Positions 1 to 9,163 are shown, numbered from the stretch's first letter. The stretch is DNA of 64,000 nucleotides from Delftia tsuruhatensis NBRC 16741 (GCF_001571325.1 NZ_BCTO01000021.1:1-64000); one strand, 5' to 3'. Translations and numbers: made by a program. Notes: a model not told the origin generated them from the letters alone.

Positions 1-152
1 CGGCGTCCCTGGGTTGGGGCCGTAACGTTTTATGTGCCGTTGACAATGCGCAGCGCCAAAACCTCACCCTGTCGACCGAGACAACCGGTAACGCAGGCTG
101 GCCGGCACAGGCGTAATCTCGCAGCCGGCCCCTAGAATGACGAACCGCTTCC

Positions 153-1655
153 ATGAGTTCCTTCACCGTCCCGCCCCATGACGCCACCAGCCCTGCGCCG
201 CTCGACTACGAGCGGCGCATGACTGCGCGCTCTCCGCTGGGACTCAATCTTTTCTGGCGTACCTTCTGCCTGCTGGCCCTGCTGCTGGTGGGCAGCATCC
301 TGGCGTGGCTGCAGACGCTGCGCGCCTTCGAATTCGAGCCGCGCACGCTGCACACCGCCCAGCAGATCGCCTCGCTGGTCAACCTCAGCCGCGCGGCCCT
401 GGTGCATTCGGATGCCATCAACCGCGTCTCGCTGATCAAGACCATGGCCGACCAGGAAGGCGTGCGCATTCTGCCGCGCGAGCCTGGCGACAGCTTCGAG
501 CTGCTGGACCAGAGCACGCTGGGCAAGCGCCTGACCGAGGAGCTCACGCGCCGCCTGGGCTACGGCACCATCGTGGCGCGCAGCGTCAATGGCGAACCGG
601 GGCTGTGGGTGGGCTTCACCATCAATGGCGACCGCACCTGGCTGCTGATGGACCGCTCGCGCTTCACGCCAGCCAGCGGGCGCACCTGGCTGATCTGGCT
701 GATCACGGCCGGCCTGCTGTCCCTGGCGGGGGCGGCAGCCATCGCGCGCCTGATCAACCGGCCACTCAAGCAGTTGAGCTATGCGGCCAACCGCGTGCGA
801 GATGGCGACTTCGACGCCAGCCAGCTGGACGAGGAAGCCGTCACCAGCGAGATCCGCGAGGTCAACATCGGCTTCAACCGCATGGCGCAGAAACTCGCCC
901 AGCTGGAGCAGGACCGTGCGGTGATGCTGGCTGGCATCTCCCACGACCTGCGCACGCCGCTCGCCCGCCTGCGGCTGGAGACCGAGATGAGCGTGGTGGA
1001 CGACGTGGCGCGCGAGCACATGGTGGCCGACATCGTGCAGCTGGACGCCACCATCGACAAATTCCTGGACTACGCCCGCCCCGACCATGTCACCCTCAAC
1101 CCGGTGAACCTGCATGCCGTGGTGTCCTCCTGCGTCTATGCGGTGCAGGACCACCGCGAGCTGCAGATCAGCATGGCCGTGCCCGAAGGCGTCTATGTGC
1201 TGGCCGACGAGGTGGAACTGGCGCGCGTGATCTCCAACCTGTTCGAGAACGCACGCCGCTACGGCAAGACGCCCGAGACCGAAACCACCCACGTGGATGT
1301 GACGGCATCGGAACGCGAAAGCTGGGTGGTGATCCGCATCCGCGACCATGGCCGTGGCGTGCCGCCCGAGCAGCTCGCCAGCCTGACCCAGCCCTTCTTC
1401 CGTGGCGACTCCGCGCGCACGGCCGCAGCGGGCGCGGGCCTGGGCCTGTCCATCGTGGACAAGACGGTGCAGCGCATGGGCGGCGTGTTTGCGCTGTCCA
1501 ACTCCTCCACGGGCGGGCTGGTTGCCCATGTGCAGTTGCAGCGTGCCTCGGGCGTGGCCAAGGGTGCCGAGCCCGAGCAGCGTCTGCAGCGCCCGCAGAT
1601 CAAGCGCCAGCTGCCCCCGCGTGCGCAGGACGGCGCCCTGGACGGCGAGGACTGA
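153..1655 (+). CDS. Two-component sensor histidine kinase, EnvZ/RisS type
   Basis: A 500-residue inner-membrane sensor kinase that should phosphorylate an OmpR-class regulator. A membrane helix lies at about residues 36-55, then a periplasmic domain, a second helix at about 178-198 and a HAMP linker to about 252. The DHp motif GISHDLRTPLARL places the phospho-acceptor at His264. The ATPase domain shows the N box (SNLFENARRYG, Asn366), the G1 box (DHGRGVPP) and the G2 box (GAGLGLSIV). A short polar tail follows residue 465. The partner response regulator is not in the window and would be expected just upstream of base 1. The start at 153 has no clear Shine-Dalgarno site. Family assignment is firm; the signal sensed is unknown. 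Confidence 0.9.
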   Translation: MSSFTVPPHDATSPAPLDYERRMTARSPLGLNLFWRTFCLLALLLVGSILAWLQTLRAFEFEPRTLHTAQQIASLVNLSRAALVHSDAINRVSLIKTMADQEGVRILPREPGDSFELLDQSTLGKRLTEELTRRLGYGTIVARSVNGEPGLWVGFTINGDRTWLLMDRSRFTPASGRTWLIWLITAGLLSLAGAAAIARLINRPLKQLSYAANRVRDGDFDASQLDEEAVTSEIREVNIGFNRMAQKLAQLEQDRAVMLAGISHDLRTPLARLRLETEMSVVDDVAREHMVADIVQLDATIDKFLDYARPDHVTLNPVNLHAVVSSCVYAVQDHRELQISMAVPEGVYVLADEVELARVISNLFENARRYGKTPETETTHVDVTASERESWVVIRIRDHGRGVPPEQLASLTQPFFRGDSARTAAAGAGLGLSIVDKTVQRMGGVFALSNSSTGGLVAHVQLQRASGVAKGAEPEQRLQRPQIKRQLPPRAQDGALDGED

Positions 1656-1667
1656 GCCCGCAGCGCG

Positions 1668-1693
1668 CGTTCGGCAGATACGTTCGGCAGATA
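1668..1693. repeat. Perfect 13-bp tandem duplication
   Basis: The 13-base unit CGTTCGGCAGATA occurs twice back to back (1668-1680 and 1681-1693), between the histidine-kinase stop codon and the following terminator. It looks like a recent slippage duplication in untranslated sequence. Confidence 0.85.
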
Positions 1694-1694
1694 C

Positions 1695-1734
1695 AAAGGC
1701 CCCGGCGATCGTTGACCGATCGCCGGGGCCTTTT
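1695..1734. terminator. Bidirectional intrinsic terminator
   Basis: A perfect 17-bp stem (1695-1711 with 1718-1734) closes a TTGACC-like loop. It is flanked by A-run and T-run ends, so it can stop transcription on both strands. It sits between the converging histidine-kinase gene and ispF. Confidence 0.9.
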
Positions 1735-1757
1735 GCATGGGGATGGCACCCCGCTGG

Positions 1758-2246
1758 TCAGGCGCGGAACAGCAAGGCGGCGGCGCGCGCCTCCATGGCC
1801 TGCTGCTGGCCCACGGGTCCGAGCTTTTCGGCCGTCTTGGCCTTGACGTTGACCTGGTCCAGCGCCAGCCCCAGCGCCGTGGCGATGCGCTCGCGCATGG
1901 CGGGAATGTGCGGCGCCAGCTTGGGGGCCTGGGCAATGATGGTGCTGTCGATGTTGCCAATCTCCAGCCCCGTGGCGCGCACGCGGCGCGCCGCTTCCAC
2001 CAGCAGCACCAGCGAATCGGCGCCACGGAATTCGGGGTCGGTGTCGGGGAAATGCCGGCCGATGTCGCCCAGCGCCGCGCCGCCCAGCAGCGCGTCGGTG
2101 ATGGCGTGCAGCAGCACGTCGGCATCGGAATGGCCCAGCAGCCCCAGTTCGTGCGGCACCTCGATGCCGCCCAGGATCAGCTTGCGCCCGGGCACCAGGG
2201 CATGCACGTCCCAGCCCTCGCCAATACGAAAATTCATGTGAAACAT
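1758..2246 (-). CDS. ispF: 2-C-methyl-D-erythritol 2,4-cyclodiphosphate synthase
   Basis: Catalyses cyclisation of CDP-methylerythritol 2-phosphate to MEcPP in the cytosolic MEP isoprenoid pathway. The 162 residues match the family's length of about 160. The N-terminal GWDVHAL motif supplies the metal ligands Asp13 and His15. [17 protein letters not shown] and [13 protein letters not shown] are the other family signatures, and [12 protein letters not shown] is the C-terminal signature. It lies 7 nt downstream of ispD on the same strand, the usual ispD-ispF order. An alternative start three codons in (2237) would also be acceptable. Confidence 0.97.
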   Translation of the reverse strand: MFHMNFRIGEGWDVHALVPGRKLILGGIEVPHELGLLGHSDADVLLHAITDALLGGAALGDIGRHFPDTDPEFRGADSLVLLVEAARRVRATGLEIGNIDSTIIAQAPKLAPHIPAMRERIATALGLALDQVNVKAKTAEKLGPVGQQQAMEARAAALLFRA

Positions 2247-2253
2247 TCCAGGT

Positions 2254-3084
2254 TCAGAAAAATGGATTGCCCGACGCCTGCGGATGGTCGCGCTGGCCCC
2301 GGTATCGCTCCAGCGTGGTGCTGCGCTCGCGCTGCGACAGCACGGCGGCGGCCAGCGCGAAATCGTCCGGATAGGTGACCTTGAAGTTCTGCGCGCCGCC
2401 GGGCACCAGGCGCGGGCGCTGGCCCACGGCCTCCATGGCGCTGGCCTCGTCGGTCACGGCCGAGCCGGCGTGCTGCAGCGCATCGAGCAGCGGCGCGATG
2501 CGGAACATCTGCGGCGTCTGCGCCAGCCATTTGTCGCTGCGGTCCACCGTGCCCGCCACGCGCACCCCGCTGGGCCCGGCCACGGCCGTCTTGAGCGTGT
2601 CGGGCAGCTTGTGCGCCAGCAGGCCGCCCACGGCATCGTGCTCGCAGGCGTCGATCAGGGCATCGATGAGCGCGGGCGTCACCAGGCAGCGCGCGGCGTC
2701 GTGCACCAGCACCCAGTCGTGCGCGCCCGCACCGCGCGCCAGCAGCTCCTTCAGGCCGTTGGTCACGGATTCGGCCCGCGTGGCGCCTCCGCATGCCGCC
2801 GTGGAGTAGCGCGTGGGCGACGGGCCCGGCAGGCCCTGGCGCCAGAAGTCGTCGCCAGGCGCGATCACCACCAGCGTGTGGTGTACGCGCGTTGCACCCG
2901 CAAAGGCGGCCAGCGTGTGCGCCACCATGGGCGCACCGGCCACCAGGTGGTATTGCTTGGGCAATTCAGGCGCAGGCGCATCGGGTGCGATGGCGCGCGA
3001 GCCCGTGCCCGCGCAGGGGATCAAGGCCCACAGGCGGGCCGGCTCCAGGGACGCGGGCGCAGCCGCCGCAAGCAGATCTGTCAT
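2254..3084 (-). CDS. ispD: 2-C-methyl-D-erythritol 4-phosphate cytidylyltransferase
   Basis: Joins CTP to MEP to form CDP-methylerythritol, the step before IspF's substrate. The nucleotide-binding loop reads PCAGTGSRA and is followed by the LPKQYH motif. The central HDAARCLV and the later [10 protein letters not shown] are conserved elements of the family. The start at 3084 (MTDLLAAA) is preferred because an upstream in-frame extension lacks family similarity and runs into the mfd leader. The 276-residue length is slightly long because of an N-terminal extension and a loop rich in Ala and Pro near residue 40. It faces mfd divergently. Confidence 0.95.
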   Translation of the reverse strand: MTDLLAAAAPASLEPARLWALIPCAGTGSRAIAPDAPAPELPKQYHLVAGAPMVAHTLAAFAGATRVHHTLVVIAPGDDFWRQGLPGPSPTRYSTAACGGATRAESVTNGLKELLARGAGAHDWVLVHDAARCLVTPALIDALIDACEHDAVGGLLAHKLPDTLKTAVAGPSGVRVAGTVDRSDKWLAQTPQMFRIAPLLDALQHAGSAVTDEASAMEAVGQRPRLVPGGAQNFKVTYPDDFALAAAVLSQRERSTTLERYRGQRDHPQASGNPFF

Positions 3085-3160
3085 GGTGGCGCATTGTAGT
3101 GACGGCCATGCGCCACCATGGACATGCGGGCATGCCTGCATGGCCGCCATGCGTGCTGGC

Positions 3161-3201
3161 TAAAATGGTTCGATACCCCTCTGCGCGTGCCGAGGGGTTT
3201 T
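3161..3201 (+). promoter_or_regulatory. mfd leader: -10-like box and terminator-like hairpin
   Basis: A TAAAAT box at 3161-3166 could be a -10 element for mfd. Immediately after it lies ACCCCTC (3176-3182), which pairs with GAGGGGT (3192-3198) and is followed by TTT. A transcript starting near 3172 would therefore begin with a small terminator-like hairpin 45 nt before the mfd start codon. Function is inferred from shape only. Confidence 0.4.
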
Positions 3202-3245
3202 GTCGTTACTTCGCCCAGGCGCTGCGGCGCCCACGTCCAAGCACC

Positions 3246-6200
3246 ATGGAACTGCCCAAGCTCACTCCCGGAAAACGCTTCACCCTGCCCCGCCCCGTGG
3301 GCAGCGCCGACGCCCTGCTGCTGGCCCGCCTGGGCGAGCGCGAGAAGGCGGCAGGCCGGGTGACGGCCATCGTCACGGCCGACGCCTCGGATGCCCAGCG
3401 GCTGATCGACGAGATGGCCTTCTTCGCCCCGGGCCTGCGCTGCGCGCTGTTCCCCGACTGGGAGACCCTGCCCTACGACAGCTTCTCTCCCCACCAGGAC
3501 CTGATCAGCGAGCGCCTGGCCACGCTGTGGCGCATCAACCAGCGCGACAAGGAGCATGGCGCCGACGTGGTGCTGGTGCCCGCCACCACCGCGCTGTACC
3601 GGCTGGCGCCGCCCTCCTTCCTGGCCGGCTACACCTTCGAGTTCAAGAGCGGCCAGAAGCTGGACGAGGCCAAACTCAAGGCCCAGCTGACCCTGGCCGG
3701 CTACCAGCATGTCTCCCAGGTGGTCAGCCATGGAGAGTACGCGGTGCGGGGCGGCCTGATCGACCTGTTTCCCATGGGCTCGCTGCAGCCCTACCGGGTG
3801 GACCTGTTCGACGACGAGATCGACTCCATCCGCACCTTCGACCCCGACACCCAGCGCAGCCTCTACCCCGTGCCCGAGGTGCGCCTGCTGCCCGGCCGCG
3901 AGTTCCCCATGGACGAGGACGCGCGCGCCAAGTTCCGCCAGCGCTGGCGCGAGCTGCTGGAGGGCGATCCCACGCGCAGCCGCATCTACAAGGACATGGG
4001 CCAGGGCATTGCCACGGCCGGCATCGAGTACTACCTGCCGCTGTTCTTCGACGAAACGGCCACCGTCTTCGACTACCTGGGCGCCGATGCCACCGTGGTG
4101 ATGCATGGCGACCTGGAGCCGGCCTTCCAGCGCTTTTGGCAGGACACCAAGGAGCGCTTCCGCCTGGTGCAGGGCGACCCCGAGCGCCCGGCCCTGCCGC
4201 CCGAGGTGCTGTTCCTGTCCGCCGACCAGTTCTACACGCGCGCCAAGGAGCACGCCCAGCTCGCGCTGCGCCCAGGCACCGAGGACGTGGCAGACAGCGC
4301 CATCTTCCAGAAGCTGGAGGACCTGTCCGTGGTGCGCGGCGCCGAGGACCCGCTGGCGCGGCTGCAAAGGCACATTGCCGCCAGCGCCCACCGCATCCTG
4401 CTGCTGGCCGAGTCCGATGGCCGCCGAGAAAGCCTGCTGGACTTTTTCCGCGCCTCGGGCGTGAACCCGCCGGTCTTCGACTCGCTGGCCGAGTTCCAGG
4501 GCGATGCGGGCGAGAAGGTGGGCATTGCCACGGCCGGGCTGATGAACGGCTTCGCCTGGGTGGAGGAAGGCCTGGACTTCGTCACCGAGACCGAGCTGTT
4601 CGCCACCAGCCCCACGGGCCGCAGGCGCCGCCGGCAGGAGCAGGTCAGCGATGTCGAGGCACTGATCAAGGACCTGTCCGAACTCAAGGTGGGCGACCCC
4701 GTGGTGCACTCGGACCACGGCATCGGCCGCTACCAGGGCCTGGTCCACATGGACATGGGCCAGAAGAACCCCGACGGCACGCCGGCCGTGCAGGAATTCC
4801 TGCACCTGGAGTACGCTGGCAACGCCGTGCTCTACGTGCCCGTCAGCCAGTTGCAGCTGATCAGCCGCTACACGGGCGTCTCACCCGAGGACGCGCCGCT
4901 GCACAAGCTCGGCGGCACGCAGTGGGAAAAGGCCAAGCGCAAGGCGGCCGAGCAGGTGCGCGACTCCGCGGCCGAGCTGCTGAACATCTACGCACGCCGC
5001 GCCGCACGCCAGGGCCATGCCTTCCGCTACTCGCCCCAGGACTACGAGCAATTCGCCAACGACTTCGGCTTCGAGGAAACGGCGGACCAGCGCGCCGCCA
5101 TCCACGCCGTGATCCAGGACATGATCAGCCCCCAGCCCATGGACCGCCTGGTCTGCGGCGACGTGGGCTTCGGCAAGACCGAGGTGGCGCTTCGCGCGGC
5201 CTTCGTGGCCATCACGGGCGGCAAGCAGGTGGCCTTTCTCGCGCCCACCACGCTGCTGGCCGAGCAGCATTACCAGACCCTGGTGGACCGCTTCTCCAAG
5301 TGGCCGATCAAGGTGGCCGAAGTCTCGCGCTTTCGCTCGGGCAAGGAGATCACGGCGGCCGTCAAGGGCATTGCCGACGGCTCGGTGGACATCGTCGTGG
5401 GCACGCACAAGCTGCTGTCCGAGTCCACGCAGTTCAAGAACCTGGGCCTGCTGATCATCGACGAGGAGCACCGCTTCGGCGTGCGCCACAAGGAAGCCAT
5501 GAAGGCCATGCGCGCCGAGGTGGACGTGCTCACGCTGACGGCCACGCCCATCCCGCGCACCATGGGCATGGCGCTGGAAGGCCTGCGCGACCTGTCCGTC
5601 ATCGCCACCGCGCCCCAGCGGCGCCTGGCCATCAAGACCTTTGTGCGCAACGAGGGCACGGGCGTGATCCGCGAGGCCGTGCTGCGCGAGCTCAAGCGCG
5701 GCGGCCAGTGCTACTTCCTGCACAACGAGGTCGAGACCATCGAGAACCGCAAGCAAAAGCTCGAGGAAATCCTGCCCGAGGCCCGCATCGCCGTGGCCCA
5801 CGGCCAGATGCCCGAGCGCGAGCTCGAGCGCGTCATGCGTGACTTCGTGGCCCAGCGCTACAACATATTGCTGTGCTCGACCATCATCGAGACCGGCATC
5901 GACGTGCCCAGCGCCAACACCATCCTCATCAGCCGCGCCGACAAATTCGGCCTGGCCCAGCTGCACCAGTTGCGTGGCCGCGTGGGCCGCAGCCACCACC
6001 AAGCCTATGCCTACCTGATGGTGCCCGACCTGGACAGCCTGACCAAGCAGGCCCAGCAGCGGCTGGAGGCCATCCAGCAGATGGAGGAACTGGGCTCGGG
6101 CTTCTACCTGGCCATGCACGACCTGGAGATCCGCGGCGCCGGCGAGGTGCTGGGCGAGAACCAGAGCGGCAACATGATGGAGGTGGGCTTCCAGCTCTAC

Positions 6201-6740
6201 AACGAGATGCTGTCCGAGGCCGTGCGCAGCCTCAAGGCCGGCAAGGAGCCCGACCTGCTCAGCCCGCTGTCGGCCTCCACCGACATCAACCTGCACGCGC
6301 CGGCCCTGCTGCCGGGCGACTACTGCGGAGATGTGCACCTGCGCCTGTCCTTCTACAAGAAACTGGCGACGGCCCGCACCAGCGACCAGATCGACACCCT
6401 GCTCGAAGAAATCGTGGACCGCTTCGGCAAGCTGCCGCCCCAGGCGCAGACGCTGATCGACGTGCACCGCCTGCGCGTGCTGTCCCAGCCCTACGGCGTG
6501 GTCAAGGTCGATGCGGCGCCCGGCGTGATCAACATCACCTTCAAGCCCCAGCCGCCGGTGGACCCGATGGCCATCATCCACCTCATCCAGAAGAACAAGC
6601 ACATCAAGCTGGCCGGCAACGAGAAGCTGCGCATAGAGCGCGCCCTGGACAACCCCAAGGACCGCGCCCAGATGGTGCGCGACGTGCTGCGCAGCCTGGG
6701 CCAGCCGCTGGTGGAGGCAAAGGCGGCCCAGCCCGCATAG
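3246..6740 (+). CDS. mfd: Transcription-repair coupling factor Mfd
   Basis: ATP-dependent translocase that removes RNA polymerase stalled at DNA lesions and recruits UvrABC. The start at 3246 (MELPKLTPG) gives 1164 residues, close to the usual length of about 1150. An in-frame extension upstream would run through the leader hairpin and is not credible. The N-terminal UvrB-like module is followed by the CarD-like RNAP-interaction domain (VHSDHGIGRYQGL near residue 487). Walker A (GDVGFGKTEVAL) is near residue 637, and the DEEH box (LLIIDEEHRFG) near 739. The helicase motifs TLTATPIPRTM and QLRGRVGRS are present, and the TRCF C-terminal domain ends the protein. It is divergent from ispD. Confidence 0.97.
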   Translation: MELPKLTPGKRFTLPRPVGSADALLLARLGEREKAAGRVTAIVTADASDAQRLIDEMAFFAPGLRCALFPDWETLPYDSFSPHQDLISERLATLWRINQRDKEHGADVVLVPATTALYRLAPPSFLAGYTFEFKSGQKLDEAKLKAQLTLAGYQHVSQVVSHGEYAVRGGLIDLFPMGSLQPYRVDLFDDEIDSIRTFDPDTQRSLYPVPEVRLLPGREFPMDEDARAKFRQRWRELLEGDPTRSRIYKDMGQGIATAGIEYYLPLFFDETATVFDYLGADATVVMHGDLEPAFQRFWQDTKERFRLVQGDPERPALPPEVLFLSADQFYTRAKEHAQLALRPGTEDVADSAIFQKLEDLSVVRGAEDPLARLQRHIAASAHRILLLAESDGRRESLLDFFRASGVNPPVFDSLAEFQGDAGEKVGIATAGLMNGFAWVEEGLDFVTETELFATSPTGRRRRRQEQVSDVEALIKDLSELKVGDPVVHSDHGIGRYQGLVHMDMGQKNPDGTPAVQEFLHLEYAGNAVLYVPVSQLQLISRYTGVSPEDAPLHKLGGTQWEKAKRKAAEQVRDSAAELLNIYARRAARQGHAFRYSPQDYEQFANDFGFEETADQRAAIHAVIQDMISPQPMDRLVCGDVGFGKTEVALRAAFVAITGGKQVAFLAPTTLLAEQHYQTLVDRFSKWPIKVAEVSRFRSGKEITAAVKGIADGSVDIVVGTHKLLSESTQFKNLGLLIIDEEHRFGVRHKEAMKAMRAEVDVLTLTATPIPRTMGMALEGLRDLSVIATAPQRRLAIKTFVRNEGTGVIREAVLRELKRGGQCYFLHNEVETIENRKQKLEEILPEARIAVAHGQMPERELERVMRDFVAQRYNILLCSTIIETGIDVPSANTILISRADKFGLAQLHQLRGRVGRSHHQAYAYLMVPDLDSLTKQAQQRLEAIQQMEELGSGFYLAMHDLEIRGAGEVLGENQSGNMMEVGFQLYNEMLSEAVRSLKAGKEPDLLSPLSASTDINLHAPALLPGDYCGDVHLRLSFYKKLATARTSDQIDTLLEEIVDRFGKLPPQAQTLIDVHRLRVLSQPYGVVKVDAAPGVINITFKPQPPVDPMAIIHLIQKNKHIKLAGNEKLRIERALDNPKDRAQMVRDVLRSLGQPLVEAKAAQPA

Positions 6741-6756
6741 AAGGGTTGTCCTAGCC

Positions 6757-7422
6757 ATGTTCCTCGAAGCGAGCATCGCCCTGCTGGCCCTGGCCGCCGC
6801 GCTGTGGCTGCGCCCCTGGCGCATGCTGGCCGGCCGCCCGGGCCCGGGCGGGCCGCTGGACCGCATGGCCTCGCCCCTGGTCACGCCGCTGCTGGGCGTG
6901 CTCGTGCTGCTGCCCTGGATCTGGGCCCTGCCCACGCTGCACCGCATGCCGCTGCAACTGCAGTGGTCCTCGGCGCCGCTGGTGGTGCTCATGCTGGGCT
7001 GGCCGCTGTCCGTGCCGCTGCTGCTCGTCGTGGGCGGGCTGGCGGCCCTGCTGTCGCCGGCCCTGGGCTGGGGAGATGCGCTGGGCATCTCGGTCTGGCA
7101 GGGCATCGTGCCCGCCACGCTGGCCATGCTCTGGGGTGCGGCGCTGCGGCGCTGGCTGCCGCACCAGATCTTTGTCTACATCCTCGCGCGCGGCTTTGCG
7201 GGCACGGTGCTGTGCGTCTTCATCTCGGCCCTGCTGGCGCAGGCCGCAGGCCACTCGCTTCCCGGTGTCAACGAGGACCTGTCGCGCATTGCGCGCTGGC
7301 TCATGGCCTGGGGCGATGCCGTGGTCACCGGCATGGTGACGGCCATCTTCGTGGTGTTCCGTCCCCAATGGCTGGCCACCTGGTCGGACGCCATCTACCT
7401 GCGCCGCCCGCCCGCGCCCTGA
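6757..7422 (+). CDS. Small polytopic membrane protein, possibly CbiM/COG3235-like
   Basis: A 221-residue, very hydrophobic protein with about five or six membrane segments (roughly residues 5-20, 45-62, 72-105, 115-130, 145-165 and 185-205). It starts 16 nt after the mfd stop codon and precedes serB, so it may be co-transcribed with mfd. The sequence resembles the uncharacterised COG3235 group, which databases sometimes label energy-coupling-factor permease. I see no diagnostic substrate motif. Real gene, function unknown. Confidence 0.8.
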   Translation: MFLEASIALLALAAALWLRPWRMLAGRPGPGGPLDRMASPLVTPLLGVLVLLPWIWALPTLHRMPLQLQWSSAPLVVLMLGWPLSVPLLLVVGGLAALLSPALGWGDALGISVWQGIVPATLAMLWGAALRRWLPHQIFVYILARGFAGTVLCVFISALLAQAAGHSLPGVNEDLSRIARWLMAWGDAVVTGMVTAIFVVFRPQWLATWSDAIYLRRPPAP

Positions 7423-7557
7423 GGGCGCATCCAGGCACAAGCCGTGGCGCGCCGCAGTGCCAAGGCCAGTGACTGCGCCGCGCGGCCCTGGCTCTGGATA
7501 TGATTCGCGCCTGATACCCGCCAGCCCGGCGGCCCGTCCCTTTTTGCTGCCCCACCC

Positions 7558-8271
7558 ATGACCGATGTCACCGAATTCGCGCCCGGACTGCTGATCCGCG
7601 GCATCCAGCCGCCACTGAAGCTGGCCGACTACAAGCTCATCGCGTTCGACATGGACTCGACGCTGATCACCATCGAATGCATCGACGAGATCGCCGACGC
7701 CACCGGCAAGAAGGCCGAGGTCGCGGCCATCACCGAAGCCACCATGCGCGGCGAGATCACCGACTTCAAGGACAGCCTGCGCCAGCGCGTGGGCAAGCTC
7801 GTCGGCGTGACCGAGGCCGACATGGCCCGCGTGCTGGCCGAGCGCCTGAAGCTCTCCCCGGGCGCCGAAACCCTGGTGCGCGCAGCCCAGGCTGCGGGCC
7901 TGAAGGTGCTGCTGGTCTCGGGCGGCTTCACCTACTTTGCCGAGCACGTGCGCGGCATGCTGGGCATCGACTTCGTGCGTGCCAACGTGCTGGAGATGCG
8001 CGATGGCGCGCTGACCGGCGGCCTGATCGAGCAGCCCTGGGGCGACATCTGCGACGGCGCCGAAAAGCGCCGCACGCTGCTGGAAGTCGCCTCGCTGCTG
8101 GGCATTCGCCCCGACCAGTGCATCGCCGTGGGCGACGGCAGCAACGACATTCCCATGATGCAGGTCGCAGGCCTGTCCGTGGCCTACCACGCCAAGCCGC
8201 GCGTGCGCAACGAGGCCAAGGTCTCCATCACCGAAGGCGGCCTGGACCGCCTGCTGGAAGTGCTGCGCTGA
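7558..8271 (+). CDS. serB: Phosphoserine phosphatase SerB
   Basis: Hydrolyses L-phosphoserine in the last step of serine synthesis. The HAD-family motif I reads FDMDSTLITIECIDE, with the nucleophile Asp31 and general acid Asp33. Motif II is LLVSGGFTYFAE, and motif III/IV is the GDGSNDIPMM block near residue 190. At 237 residues it is the short form without the N-terminal ACT-like region of enteric SerB. It stands alone, followed by a 306-bp non-coding stretch. Confidence 0.96.
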   Translation: MTDVTEFAPGLLIRGIQPPLKLADYKLIAFDMDSTLITIECIDEIADATGKKAEVAAITEATMRGEITDFKDSLRQRVGKLVGVTEADMARVLAERLKLSPGAETLVRAAQAAGLKVLLVSGGFTYFAEHVRGMLGIDFVRANVLEMRDGALTGGLIEQPWGDICDGAEKRRTLLEVASLLGIRPDQCIAVGDGSNDIPMMQVAGLSVAYHAKPRVRNEAKVSITEGGLDRLLEVLR

Positions 8272-8577
8272 AAACCGGCGGCGGGGGCTGGCGCAGGCCG
8301 CTGCACTGCTCCGCAATCAATAGCTGAGAATGTTTTGTGGGCTTGCTTTTCCGGCAGGCCCCGGTCTTTTCTACAATGCTTGATGCAGCCCCATAGGCCA
8401 CCGCCTCAGCGCCGGTGGCTCTCCTACAACAGCAGGCTGCACACCGGCGTATCCGCATGCCGGTGCTTGGAATCTCCTGCCCCATCCCCATGTGACACCC
8501 AAGGCCGCAGGCCTGCCCGCAGACGGGCGGCCTGTGGCGCTCCGACCGGCGCAGGCCCGCCTGCGCCGACCGTGCAC
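8272..8577 (+). promoter_or_regulatory. 306-bp gap with candidate promoter and strongly folded leader
   Basis: No gene is seen here. A TACAAT box (8372-8377) with a weak TTCCGG -35 17 nt upstream could start a transcript near 8384. The 200 nt that follow contain two stable hairpins. One is a long stem at 8505-8538, with one bulge and one G-U pair. The other is a perfect 8-bp stem, GGCGCAGG/CCTGCGCC, at 8548-8567. No Shine-Dalgarno sequence is visible before the downstream start codons at 8578 and 8587, so the folded leader may control translation. Confidence 0.45.
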
Positions 8578-9114
8578 ATGACCACCATGATTGGAAAAAC
8601 CTTCGTGAAGACTTCGTTCCGCACCACTGCCTCCGTGATCGCCCTGGCCATTGCCTCGCTGACCGTGCCCACGCTGGCCCAGGCCAAGCGCATGGGCAGC
8701 GGCGGCAAGTCCGTGCGCCCGGCGTCGATCGGCAAGGCCCCTGCCCAGCCCGCAGCGCCTGCGGCGCCCACCGCCAGCAAGGCGGCAACGCCTGCCAGCC
8801 CGGCAGCTCCTGCCACGCCAGCAACGCCGGCCGCGCCCGCCGCAGCCGCCGCTCCGGCAGCGGCACCTGCCACTGCAGGTGCAGGTGCTGCAGGCCCGGG
8901 CATGATGGGCACGCTGGGCGCCGCCGCCGTGGGCGCCGTTGCCGGCTCCATGGCCGGCAATGCGCTGGCCGGCGCCATGACCCCTGAAAAGGACGCTGCC
9001 GCCAAGGAGGCCGAAGCCAAGGCCAAGGCCGCCGAAACCGAGGCAGCCGAGCTGCAGCGCAAGGCCGATGAAGCCAAGGCCAAGGCAGAAGCCGCCCGCG
9101 CCGCCGCCAAGTAA
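8578..9114 (+). CDS. Secreted Ala/Pro-rich protein resembling a Tim44-like protein without its Tim44 domain
   Basis: A 178-residue protein (175 if the second ATG at 8587 is used). A signal peptide ends near TLAQA, and the mature protein begins KRMGSGGKSVRP. A long Ala/Pro/Thr linker follows, then a Gly/Ala hydrophobic stretch (MMGTLGAAAVGAVAGSMAG), and then a charged EAEAKAKAAE-type coiled coil to the end. The KRMGxGKS-like start plus Ala/Pro linker plus hydrophobic segment matches my memory of betaproteobacterial Tim44-domain proteins. Here the coiled coil sits where the Tim44 fold should be. Expression is plausible given the promoter and the terminator downstream; function is unknown. Confidence 0.7.
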   Translation: MTTMIGKTFVKTSFRTTASVIALAIASLTVPTLAQAKRMGSGGKSVRPASIGKAPAQPAAPAAPTASKAATPASPAAPATPATPAAPAAAAAPAAAPATAGAGAAGPGMMGTLGAAAVGAVAGSMAGNALAGAMTPEKDAAAKEAEAKAKAAETEAAELQRKADEAKAKAEAARAAAK

Positions 9115-9131
9115 ACCGCCTGCTCCTTGCA

Positions 9132-9163
9132 AAAGGCCGCGCCTGTCGCGGCCTTTCTGTTTT
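9132..9163. terminator. Bidirectional intrinsic terminator
   Basis: AAAGGCCGCG (9132-9141) pairs with CGCGGCCTTT (9147-9156) across a CCTGT loop, with further T residues to 9163. It separates the secreted-protein gene from the converging thioesterase gene. Confidence 0.88.

Noticed and set aside
33-60. TTGACA at 40-45 as a promoter for the histidine kinase
   Set aside because: No -10 box at a proper distance, and such kinases are normally transcribed with an upstream regulator gene outside this window.
4881-7127. A 748-codon open frame antisense to mfd (and a 574-codon one at 3081-4805)
   Set aside because: They are low-complexity, rich in His, Gln, Gly and Ala, and mirror the codon bias of mfd on the other strand. 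No domain is recognisable.
8384-8577. Possible 4.5S or 6S RNA gene
   Set aside because: The conserved GGTCAGGTCCGGAAGGAAGC core of 4.5S RNA is absent and no 6S-like open bubble is evident.
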